52,194 bases of DNA from Psychroflexus curvus (GTDB lineage Bacteria > Bacteroidota > Bacteroidia > Flavobacteriales > Flavobacteriaceae), in contig NZ_JAIQZF010000010.1 in assembly GCF_020164585.1 (NCBI RefSeq), forward strand, positions 1 through 52,194. Direction: 5' to 3'. Shown here piece by piece: positions 1 to 7,660 of the stretch (positions within the stretch are counted from its first letter, which is position 1; each line of letters opens with the position of its first letter). The notes under the pieces are model-generated. The model saw only the letters and a program-made list of their open reading frames with translations, had not been told where the DNA came from and did no database searches. Both the position numbers and the translations under genes were made by a program.

Positions 1-69
1 GGGATGAAGAGAAATTCTTGTCGTTTAAAATCTAACCAAAGATACTTAAACCCGTACGCCTGTTTCTCT

Positions 70-306
70 AAGCGGATGCAAAACTAATACTTATTTTTGA
101 TTCAACAAGTGATAATTTTGAAAAAAATAAAACTTTTTTAAGAACGAAAACTAATCTTTTTTTTTTGAGAGCGCAAACCTACAACTTAATTCCTCATCTC
201 ACAAGTAAAAACAACTTAACGTTATCCCTACTTTATCCTTGCGTTATCTTCTCAGTACCTCAATTAGCGGGGTGCAAAACTACAACTCTTTCCCTCTTCA
301 ATCCAA
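70..306 (-). promoter_or_regulatory. Three tandem leftward promoters (probable rRNA or other strong operon)
   Basis: On the minus strand there are three exact matches to the Bacteroidetes -7 element TAnnTTTGC, at 274-282, 173-181 and 78-86. Each has a TTG at the expected -33 distance: 304-306 (21-nt gap), 202-204 (20-nt gap) and 106-108 (19-nt gap). Each is followed by a C-rich start region. All point out of the left edge. That sigma-ABfA-type promoters look like this is established; that the served operon encodes rRNA is my inference from the triple arrangement. No convincing gene lies in 1-370. Confidence 0.65.
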
Positions 307-370
307 ACTTTTTAAGAGGTTTTTTGAAAAAAATTCTCAAGAACCCCTTAACTGACTGGCATTATATCTT

Positions 371-1183
371 TTAGCCAACAAAATATTTTAGCAAAAACCA
401 TAAGATGGGAACCGCTTCTACCAAAAGCGCTGTATAAAGGAAGGCATCACGACGCTTTGAAAACAAAACAAGCATAACTACCAATATATGTATGTATAGA
501 TATATATAGGTATCGGTCATAACAAAACTCAGACAAATCATTGACATCAAGATTAAACCTATAGCTAATATCTTGGTTTGAAACACCCCTAAAACCTGCG
601 GAAGTGTCTTTAAATAAATTTCATCAAGCTTTAGATCTCTAATTTCAAAAGGAATAATAAGCGCGACAACAATTAAAAATCGGCTCATTATATATAAGGT
701 CTTCTCCGCATCAAGTGAACTCCATTCAATTTCAGCAGAAAGAAAAGGGAGAATCACGGTGGTTCCTGTCCAGACGAATGCTATAATGAATATTTTAAGA
801 CCGCTTACATCTCTTAAGTTTTTAGCTTCGGGAAGGAATGGAAGCACATAAAGCAATGTGAAAACACCTAACAAAAGAATAAAAACTATGACTTCTAATT
901 CAAAATAAAATAGAGATATAAAAATTGGTAGTATTGAAACCACTGATAAGATAAAAATAAACTTGAGACGATTAGTCAATTTTAAACGATCATGTTTTAT
1001 CAAAGGGATATACTTTACAAATGTATAGGCTACTAGTGTTGAAAAAAATACAAAAACAAGAATGCTGTTATTAATCTCTAAGTCAAAATCTAAATACGTA
1101 ATGCAAGCAAATGAAACCACTGCCAGAGCAACATGCATGCTGGAGTTAATGTATAGCGTTAAAATTTTGGAAATAAAATTCAT
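371..1183 (-). CDS. UbiA-like integral membrane protein
   Basis: A 270-aa protein made almost entirely of hydrophobic segments, about eight or nine membrane spans, with short charged loops. The overall look, with a polar stretch near residues 118-128 (LPEAKNLRDVSG) and a later EIRDLKLDE loop, resembles UbiA-type prenyltransferase relatives found in flavobacteria. The canonical NDxxDxxxD motif is not obvious, so enzymatic function is uncertain. A -7 type element (TATTTTTG, minus strand, 1189-1196) lies only six bases before the start codon, so the message may be leaderless, or the start may be the Met at residue 16. The gene is divergent from gcvP. The family call is tentative. Confidence 0.6.
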   Translation of the reverse strand: MNFISKILTLYINSSMHVALAVVSFACITYLDFDLEINNSILVFVFFSTLVAYTFVKYIPLIKHDRLKLTNRLKFIFILSVVSILPIFISLFYFELEVIVFILLLGVFTLLYVLPFLPEAKNLRDVSGLKIFIIAFVWTGTTVILPFLSAEIEWSSLDAEKTLYIMSRFLIVVALIIPFEIRDLKLDEIYLKTLPQVLGVFQTKILAIGLILMSMICLSFVMTDTYIYLYIHILVVMLVLFSKRRDAFLYTALLVEAVPILWFLLKYFVG

Positions 1184-1256
1184 ACTGACAAAAATAGAGC
1201 TTTATCTAGGATTTTTTTTCTAAGAAAGTTAACGATAGTCAAAGCATCTTAAAGGC

Positions 1257-1284
1257 TTGTTTCATTATAAAATATGTATTTTTG
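1257..1284 (+). promoter_or_regulatory. gcvP promoter
   Basis: TTG at 1257-1259, a 17-nt gap, then TATTTTTG at 1277-1284, an exact TAnnTTTG -7 element. Transcription would begin near 1291. This rules out the upstream ATG at 1274 and supports the GcvP start at 1310. Confidence 0.6.
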
Positions 1285-1309
1285 TAAGCAAATTTTTAAA
1301 AATTCTTCA

Positions 1310-4153
1310 ATGAATACACAATCATTTGCATCTAGGCACATCGGTCCTCGTGGTGAGAAAATAAAAGAAATGCTTAACAAGGTTGGCGTAGAGTCCCTCG
1401 GGCAGCTGATCTATGAGACCATACCAGATGATATCAAGCTAAATGATAAATTAAATTTACCAGAACCTTTAACTGAATTTGAATTTTCAAATCACATTCA
1501 GGCTTTATCGCTTAAAAATAAAGTTTTTAAGTCATACATAGGTTTAGGTTACCACCAGGCCATACTTCCAGCAGTCATTCAAAGAAATGTATTGGAAAAC
1601 CCAGGATGGTACACAGCCTATACTCCATACCAGGCTGAAATCGCTCAAGGCAGACTGGAAGCGCTATTGAACTTCCAAACCATGGTTTCTGACTTAACTG
1701 GGATGGAATTGGCAAACGCCTCTTTACTCGATGAATCTACATCCGCTGCCGAAGCGATGACTTTGCTGTTTGCTGTTCGTTCAAAAGAACAAAAGAAAAA
1801 TAAAGTGGTTAAGTTTTATGTTGGAGAAAATGTACTCCCTCAAACTTTGGCTTTACTGGAAACCAGAGCAGAGCCACTTGATGTTGAATTAGTTGTTGGT
1901 AAGCATGAAGACTTCGATTTCGATGAAAGTTACTTTGGAACTTTAGTTCAATACTCTGGCAAATATGGTGAGATTAATGATTTTGAAGACTTTACTAAGA
2001 AAGCTAAAGAAAACGATATAAAAGTAGCAGTTGCTGCTGACTTAATGAGTCTGGTTTTGCTTGAAGCGCCTGGAGATTGGGGTGTGGATGTAGTTGTAGG
2101 AACGACGCAACGTTTTGGGATTCCATTAGGCTACGGCGGACCTCACGCTGCTTATTTTGCTACAAAAGAGGAATATAAGAGAAATATTCCCGGTAGAATA
2201 ATAGGAGTTACCAAAGATATGGATGACAATACATCCTTAAGAATGGCACTCCAGACCCGTGAACAACATATCAAAAGGGATAAAGCAACCTCAAACATCT
2301 GTACAGCTCAGGTTTTACTTGCTGTGATGGCCGGCATGTATGCTGTGTATCATGGCCCAAAAGGACTGAAGTTTATCGCAAATCAAATCCATAAAAAAAC
2401 GGTAAGTCTTGCCGAAGGTTTAGAGAAACTTGGCTTTTTTCAGGTCAATGAATTGTACTTTGACACGATTTTAGTCAAAGCTGATGCAGATAAAATCAAA
2501 ACTCTGGCAGAAGAGAAAGAAATCAACTTCTTTTACCCTGATGCTGAAAGCGTTTCTATTTCTATTAACGAAACGACTTCCATTGAGGATGTAAACGAGA
2601 TTTTAAATCTGTTTGAAGGCATTTCAGAAAAAAATACTGAAGCGATAAAAGATCTGCAAGATGGTATTATTGCAAACTCTGAATTAAAAAGAGAAAGCGA
2701 TTTTTTAACTCACGATGTCTTTAACAGTTATCATTCTGAAACAGAACTGATGCGCTACATCAAAAGACTGGAACGAAAAGATTTGGCTTTGAACCATTCC
2801 ATGATTTCATTGGGCTCTTGTACCATGAAGTTGAATGCAGCTTCAGAAATGCTGCCACTTTCTAATCCACAATGGGGAAATATTCACCCATTTGTGCCAA
2901 AAGATCAAGCACAAGGTTATCAGGAGATACTTAAAAGCCTTGAAGATTATTTAACTGAAATCACAGGTTTCTCCGCAACCTCCTTGCAGCCAAACTCTGG
3001 TGCACAGGGAGAATATGCTGGCTTGATGGTCATAAGAGCTTACCATAAGTCCAGAAATGAATCACATAGAGATATCTGTTTAGTGCCCTCTTCTGCTCAC
3101 GGCACAAACCCTGCAAGTGCAGTTATGGCTGGCATGAAGGTCGTCGTGGTAAAAGCAACTGATAAAGGAAATATTGACTTTAACGATTTAAAAGCTAAAG
3201 CTGAAAAACACAGTGATAATTTAGCTGCATTGATGGTAACTTACCCCTCTACACATGGTGTATTTGAATCTGATATCAGAAAAATAACTGCGCTTATCCA
3301 CGAACACGGTGGCCAGGTGTATATGGACGGAGCCAATATGAATGCACAGGTTGGGTTAACCAGTCCGGGCAGAATTGGAGCAGATGTATGTCACTTAAAC
3401 TTACATAAAACCTTCGCTATTCCCCATGGCGGTGGTGGACCAGGCGTTGGTCCTATATGTGTAGCTAAGCAACTGGCACCATTCTTACCCAACAATCCTT
3501 TGATTGAAACTGGAGGAACGGAAGCCATTTCTTCGATTTCAGGAGCACCATTTGGATCTGCATTTGTGTGTTTGATTTCTTATGCCTACATCAGAATGCT
3601 GGGTGAGGAAGGTTTGAGAGAATCTACAGAATATGCCATTTTGAATGCTAATTATATCCAAGCAAGTCTAAAAGGACATTATAAAACCCTCTATTCTGGA
3701 GAAAAAGGAAGAGCCGCTCACGAAATGATTATTGATTGTAGAGATTTCAAAGAATTTGGTATTGAAGTAAAAGACATCGCCAAAAGGCTAATCGATTACG
3801 GCTTCCACTCACCGACGGTTTCCTTCCCCGTTGCCGGAACCATGATGATTGAACCTACAGAAAGCGAAAGCAAAGCTGAACTCGATAGATTTTGTGAAGC
3901 GATGATTTCTATTAAGCAGGAAGTAGAGCAATGCGATAAGGACAATCCTAACAATGTGCTTAAAAACGCACCACATACGGTGGCGATGCTGACAGCTGAA
4001 AACTGGGAATTTGAGTATAGCAGACAAACAGCTGCCTTTCCTCTGCCTTTTGTAGCTGAAAACAAATTCTGGCCTTCAACCCGTAGAGTTGATGAAGCTT
4101 TTGGAGATCGAAATCTAACCTGCACCTGCGCTCCGATTGAAGCGTACATATAG
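1310..4153 (+). CDS. gcvP: Glycine dehydrogenase (decarboxylating), glycine cleavage P protein
   Basis: A 947-aa P protein of the glycine cleavage system. It decarboxylates glycine with pyridoxal phosphate (PLP) and passes the aminomethyl group to the lipoyl H protein in the cytoplasm. The length matches the single-chain form (E. coli about 957 aa), with both homologous halves fused. The PLP lysine is Lys700 in the motif HLNLHKTFAIPHGGGGPG. The N terminus MNTQSFASRHIGPR is typical of the family. I chose ATG 1310 rather than the in-frame ATG at 1274, because the promoter -7 element lies between the two and family members start here. It stands alone, with a promoter in front and a terminator behind; gcvT and gcvH are not in the window. 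Confidence 0.96.
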   Translation: MNTQSFASRHIGPRGEKIKEMLNKVGVESLGQLIYETIPDDIKLNDKLNLPEPLTEFEFSNHIQALSLKNKVFKSYIGLGYHQAILPAVIQRNVLENPGWYTAYTPYQAEIAQGRLEALLNFQTMVSDLTGMELANASLLDESTSAAEAMTLLFAVRSKEQKKNKVVKFYVGENVLPQTLALLETRAEPLDVELVVGKHEDFDFDESYFGTLVQYSGKYGEINDFEDFTKKAKENDIKVAVAADLMSLVLLEAPGDWGVDVVVGTTQRFGIPLGYGGPHAAYFATKEEYKRNIPGRIIGVTKDMDDNTSLRMALQTREQHIKRDKATSNICTAQVLLAVMAGMYAVYHGPKGLKFIANQIHKKTVSLAEGLEKLGFFQVNELYFDTILVKADADKIKTLAEEKEINFFYPDAESVSISINETTSIEDVNEILNLFEGISEKNTEAIKDLQDGIIANSELKRESDFLTHDVFNSYHSETELMRYIKRLERKDLALNHSMISLGSCTMKLNAASEMLPLSNPQWGNIHPFVPKDQAQGYQEILKSLEDYLTEITGFSATSLQPNSGAQGEYAGLMVIRAYHKSRNESHRDICLVPSSAHGTNPASAVMAGMKVVVVKATDKGNIDFNDLKAKAEKHSDNLAALMVTYPSTHGVFESDIRKITALIHEHGGQVYMDGANMNAQVGLTSPGRIGADVCHLNLHKTFAIPHGGGGPGVGPICVAKQLAPFLPNNPLIETGGTEAISSISGAPFGSAFVCLISYAYIRMLGEEGLRESTEYAILNANYIQASLKGHYKTLYSGEKGRAAHEMIIDCRDFKEFGIEVKDIAKRLIDYGFHSPTVSFPVAGTMMIEPTESESKAELDRFCEAMISIKQEVEQCDKDNPNNVLKNAPHTVAMLTAENWEFEYSRQTAAFPLPFVAENKFWPSTRRVDEAFGDRNLTCTCAPIEAYI

Positions 4154-4176
4154 ATTTATCCAAAATTAGTTATTCT

Positions 4177-4211
4177 AATAGCCTCAAGTTTATAATTTGA
4201 GGCTATTTTTA
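4177..4211 (+). terminator. Intrinsic terminator of gcvP
   Basis: An 11-bp perfect stem, AATAGCCTCAA (4177-4187) with TTGAGGCTATT (4197-4207), a 9-nt loop and a T run, 24 nt after the gcvP stop. The rest of 4212-4380 holds no gene. It contains the string CTCGACTGCGCTCGATG at 4304-4320, which resembles a dispersed intergenic repeat common in flavobacteria (from memory, not checked). Confidence 0.8.
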
Positions 4212-4380
4212 TGCAGAAAATAAATTTATATGCCTGTCCGTTTTTGTAACCTATAAATAATTTTTGTCTCCCAGAGCAAATTCGATAGGGTAAACAAAAA
4301 CGTCTCGACTGCGCTCGATGTGACACCTTTAGTCCAGTTTAGACTTTTAGATCATTAAGGACATATACAATTAAATAGTC

Positions 4381-5109
4381 ATGGCTTTATCTAAAGATAA
4401 AAAAGAACAGCTTTTAGACTTTATAAAATCGCATTATGTCGATTATCATGATGTGAGGTTGCTCATCGCTAAAGATCTTGAAGAGGACATCGCAAAACAG
4501 ATGGATAAAGATGAAGATCTTTCATTTGAAGATGCGCTTAAACAGGCTTATAAAAAATACGGTGTTATTGGTTTTTCGGATGTTTCTGAAGACTACATGA
4601 AGAAAATCAATACATACTTTTATAAAAAAGTGATTTTTAAGGTAGTAAAAAATGAGGCATCGTCACTTCGATTTTGGCTTCTAGCAATATTGAGTTTTTT
4701 AATTATTTATTCCATAATAACCTCACTTATTACTATGCCTTTTGTTCTTGCTGGTGGTTTTCTTGTGTTAATTATTCTTGGTTTTATTTTCTATTTTCGA
4801 AAGCTTCATAATGAAATTAAAGAATTAAAGAAAAATGATAACTACTATTATTTGGATCAGCTTTTAGTCTCAAATAATTCGATACTTTTTCCATTCACTT
4901 ATTTACCTTTAATGATGGCTCCTCATATTGGAAGATTGACTGAAAATGAAAATTGGTCTATGGCTATTTTAGCCTTTTTTACCACGATTTCATTTATTGC
5001 TTTCTATTTGATTTATTTCAAGCTGTATAAAAACAGATTTCAACTTCTCAAGGAGTATAAAGACAACTATTTGTCTGAAAAATTGGACCACAAACTTGAA
5101 CTTATCTAA
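4381..5109 (+). CDS. Membrane protein with N-terminal helical domain, unknown function
   Basis: A 242-aa protein. Residues 1-80 are charged and helical (DKKEQLLDFIKSHYVDYHDV, then EDALKQAYKKYG), like the short helical prefix domains seen before membrane regions in permease-associated or HAAS-like proteins. Two close membrane segments follow at about 95-135, a charged loop, and two more at about 165-215. The tail is soluble and lysine-rich. I do not recognise a catalytic motif. It is a single-gene unit between the gcvP terminator and the KAS III gene, about 105 nt from the latter. Function unknown. Confidence 0.75.
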   Translation: MALSKDKKEQLLDFIKSHYVDYHDVRLLIAKDLEEDIAKQMDKDEDLSFEDALKQAYKKYGVIGFSDVSEDYMKKINTYFYKKVIFKVVKNEASSLRFWLLAILSFLIIYSIITSLITMPFVLAGGFLVLIILGFIFYFRKLHNEIKELKKNDNYYYLDQLLVSNNSILFPFTYLPLMMAPHIGRLTENENWSMAILAFFTTISFIAFYLIYFKLYKNRFQLLKEYKDNYLSEKLDHKLELI

Positions 5110-5149
5110 ATCAGATTCAGAATAAGTTTCAAAACGATTTAAAAACTAT

Positions 5150-5157
5150 TAATTTTG
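5150..5157 (+). promoter_or_regulatory. Possible promoter of the KAS III operon (-7 element only)
   Basis: TAATTTTG is an exact match to TAnnTTTG, 59 nt upstream of the KAS III start at 5216. I do not see a TTG at a proper -33 distance, so this is a weaker call. Confidence 0.35.
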
Positions 5158-5215
5158 AATCTTATTTTACAATTTAATTACATTAACAGTACCTTGCAAA
5201 AAATTTATACGGAAC

Positions 5216-6277
5216 ATGAATGCTATAAAAATCGTTGGTGTTGGGAGTTATATCCCTGAAATGATTAAAAAAAATGAAGATTTTTTGGAAAACAAATTCT
5301 TCAATCAGGATGAAACTGCTTTTGATGCAGAACCGGAAGTGATCATCAAAAAATTTAAGGCCATTACTGGTATTGAAGAAAGACGATATGTTGATGACGA
5401 TCTTAAAACTTCTGATATCGCAACTTTGGCTGCCGAGAAAGCCATCAAAAATGCGGGGATAGATCCAGAAACTTTAGACTACATTATAGTCGCTCATAAT
5501 TTTGGAGATGTCACTCACAATGCTCAACAGGCCGATACCGTTCCAAGTCTCGCCTCCAGAGTGAAAGAAAAATTGCGAATCGACAACCCTAGTTGTGTGG
5601 GTTATGATATTTTATTTGGTTGCCCGGGCTGGATAGAAGGCTGTATACATTCATTTGCTTTTATGAAAGCGGGAATGGCGAAACGCTGTTTGATTATTGG
5701 AGCCGAAACTCTTTCGAGGGTGGTTGATCCCAATGACAGAGATAGCATGATTTATGCTGACGGTGCAGGTGCCACCATTTTTGAATTGACAGAATCTAGC
5801 GGTGGTATTTTATCTCATAAAACGGCTACTTACGCCAAAACTGAAGCTAACTATATTTATTTTGATAAATCCTTTTCTCCAGATAGAGAAGACGACAGGG
5901 CTTACATCAAAATGTATGGCAGAAAGATTTACAATTTCGCATTGTCTAAAGTGCCTGAAGCGATGAAAACCTGCCTGGAAGAAAGTGGAAAATCTATTGA
6001 TGATTTAAAGAAAATCTTTATACATCAAGCCAACGAAAAAATGGATGAGGCTATAGCCCAAAGGTTCTATAAACTTTACGACAGAGAAATGCCTAAGGAC
6101 ATTATGCCCATGAGCATAGATAAACTGGGGAATAGCAGTGTGGCTACAATCCCTACGCTTTATGACATGTTCCTGAATGGTGAATTTGAACATGAAAGCT
6201 TAAAGCCCGGAGATACCATCATGTTTGCAAGTGTCGGGGCTGGCATGAACATCAACGCCATAGTCTACGAAATATAG
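5216..6277 (+). CDS. 3-oxoacyl-ACP synthase III family protein
   Basis: A 353-aa thiolase-fold condensing enzyme of the FabH/KAS III group, which joins an acyl-CoA to malonyl-ACP or a similar extender. The Cys-His-Asn triad is visible: Cys136 in DILFGCPGWIEG, His270 in IFIHQANEKMD and Asn306 in LGNSSVATIP. The loop around the cysteine (FGCPGW) differs from the classical FabH NAACAG form, so this may use an unusual acyl donor and need not be the housekeeping FabH; I therefore give no symbol. It is followed after 7 nt by a methyltransferase-like gene and then a glycosyltransferase, probably one transcript. Confidence 0.85.
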   Translation: MNAIKIVGVGSYIPEMIKKNEDFLENKFFNQDETAFDAEPEVIIKKFKAITGIEERRYVDDDLKTSDIATLAAEKAIKNAGIDPETLDYIIVAHNFGDVTHNAQQADTVPSLASRVKEKLRIDNPSCVGYDILFGCPGWIEGCIHSFAFMKAGMAKRCLIIGAETLSRVVDPNDRDSMIYADGAGATIFELTESSGGILSHKTATYAKTEANYIYFDKSFSPDREDDRAYIKMYGRKIYNFALSKVPEAMKTCLEESGKSIDDLKKIFIHQANEKMDEAIAQRFYKLYDREMPKDIMPMSIDKLGNSSVATIPTLYDMFLNGEFEHESLKPGDTIMFASVGAGMNINAIVYEI

Positions 6278-6284
6278 ACTATCT

Positions 6285-6812
6285 ATGTACGAAAACACCT
6301 ATCCTGAAAAGCGATTTCGAATCACCTTAGAGTTTTTAAAAACCCACGCTCCTCCTCCATCTGAAATTTTGGATCTTGGCGTAGAAAACCCTTTTTCTAA
6401 ATTGCTTTCTTCGGAAGGGTATACCGTTGAAAATACGGAAGGTCAAGATTTAGATGTCGATTTGAGTCAGCTTAAGGCTTCCTCAGCAGGAATTACGACA
6501 GCGTTTGAAATTTTCGAACATTTATTGTCGCCTTTGGAAGTGTTGAAAAGTCTTCAAAGTGAGTATTTGTTTGCCAGTGTTCCGCTCAAACTTTGGTTCG
6601 CTAAAGCTTATCAAAGCAAAACCGATCCCTGGGATAGACATTACCATGAGTTTGAGCAGTGGCAATTTGACTGGCTACTTGACAAAGCAGGATGGGAAAT
6701 TGTAGATTCTAAAAGTTTTACGCATCCAGTAAAAAAAATCGGCCTGAGACCTGTTTTGAGATTATTTACGCCCAGATACTATCTTGTATTCTGTAAAAGA
6801 AAATCTACGTAG
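6285..6812 (+). CDS. SAM methyltransferase-like protein
   Basis: A 175-aa protein resembling a short class I S-adenosylmethionine methyltransferase. A degenerate motif I is seen as EILDLGVENPFS (residues about 22-33), and a later TTAFEIFEHLLSPLEVL corresponds to the FEVLEHL motif that follows the acidic loop in type 11 methyltransferases. A C-terminal WDRHYHEFEQWQFDWLLDKAGW matches the usual end of that fold. The glycine-rich loop is weak, so cofactor binding is not certain. It starts 7 nt after the KAS III stop, and its TAG stop shares its G with the GTG start of the next gene, so translation is probably coupled. Confidence 0.7.
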   Translation: MYENTYPEKRFRITLEFLKTHAPPPSEILDLGVENPFSKLLSSEGYTVENTEGQDLDVDLSQLKASSAGITTAFEIFEHLLSPLEVLKSLQSEYLFASVPLKLWFAKAYQSKTDPWDRHYHEFEQWQFDWLLDKAGWEIVDSKSFTHPVKKIGLRPVLRLFTPRYYLVFCKRKST

Positions 6813-7660
6813 TGGACATAGCTATCATCATACCGGCTTATAATGAAGAAAAATTCATAAAAAACTGCCTGGATTCACTCTTGAATCAAACACATCCTGC
6901 CAAAAAAATACTTGTCGTTGATGATGGGTCTGCTGATGATACTCCCGAAATTGTAAAGAGACTTTCTAATTCCCACGAAAACTTAAACCTGCTGTCTAGA
7001 CCTAAAAGCTTTAGTCATGAACCGGGAGGCAAAATTATTGAAACCTTCAATGCCGGACTTAAAAACTTAGATGTTGATTACGATGTGATTTGCAAATTTG
7101 ATGCTGACTTGATTTTTCCACCGAATTATTTAGAAGTGTTAACCAAAGCTTTCCAGGACAATCCTAAACTTGGAATGTATGGTGGCTTTTGTACGGTCAA
7201 GAAAAACGAGACCTGGCGCGTAGAGCAACTCACCAATCCCGATCATTTACGAGGCGCTGTAAAAGCTTATAGAAAAGCATGTTTTGAAGACATCCATGGG
7301 TTGATTCCAGCCATGGGCTGGGACACCATCGATGAAATGAAGGCCCGATTTCAGTACTGGGAAGTCAAAACCAATCCGAATTTGCTAGTCAAGCATCTTA
7401 AAGCTACCGGACAGCAATACAAAAAAAACCTGCCAAAGCTTTTCGGAATTTCTTTATTCCGAATGAGATACAGCTGGTCTTTGGCTCTACTGACTTGTTT
7501 GAAGATGGCAAAAAACAAATCAAGCTTTGCCTTTTTTTTAAAATCTATGAGATCATTTCTAACAAGTCATTCCAAAAAAAACACCTTCCTGGTTACTGAA
7601 CAGGAAGGTGCCTTTATAAGAACCTATAGATGGTCTAAAATTAAAGAACGTCTATTTTAA
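6812..7660 (+). CDS. Family 2 glycosyltransferase
   Basis: A 282-aa GT-A fold glycosyltransferase (GT2). The N terminus IIIPAYNEEKFIKNCLDSLL is typical, with nucleotide-binding VVDDGSADDTPE at about 33-44 and the metal-binding FDADLIFP near residue 94. It would transfer a sugar from a nucleotide donor to a lipid or glycan acceptor; the substrate cannot be read from the sequence. The start is GTG at 6812, overlapping the previous stop by one base. The 3' end overlaps the convergent pafA gene by 9 bp and also contains, on the opposite strand, the terminator of pafA (7574-7610). Last gene of the trio. Confidence 0.85.
   Translation: MDIAIIIPAYNEEKFIKNCLDSLLNQTHPAKKILVVDDGSADDTPEIVKRLSNSHENLNLLSRPKSFSHEPGGKIIETFNAGLKNLDVDYDVICKFDADLIFPPNYLEVLTKAFQDNPKLGMYGGFCTVKKNETWRVEQLTNPDHLRGAVKAYRKACFEDIHGLIPAMGWDTIDEMKARFQYWEVKTNPNLLVKHLKATGQQYKKNLPKLFGISLFRMRYSWSLALLTCLKMAKNKSSFAFFLKSMRSFLTSHSKKNTFLVTEQEGAFIRTYRWSKIKERLF
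7574..7610 (-). terminator. Intrinsic terminator of pafA, inside the glycosyltransferase gene
   Basis: A perfect 10-bp stem, CACCTTCCTG (7582-7591) with CAGGAAGGTG (7601-7610), and a 9-nt loop. On the minus strand it is followed by eight T residues (7574-7581). It lies about 40 nt past the pafA stop, within codons of the rightward glycosyltransferase gene. On the plus strand there is no T run, so it should act one way only. Confidence 0.8.

Noticed and set aside
165-374. 69-aa frame on the plus strand
   Set aside because: It overlaps the three leftward promoters, begins with TTG, and its residues show no domain or signal peptide.
1274-1309. Earlier in-frame start of gcvP
   Set aside because: The promoter -7 element lies within it, and the family N terminus begins at 1310.
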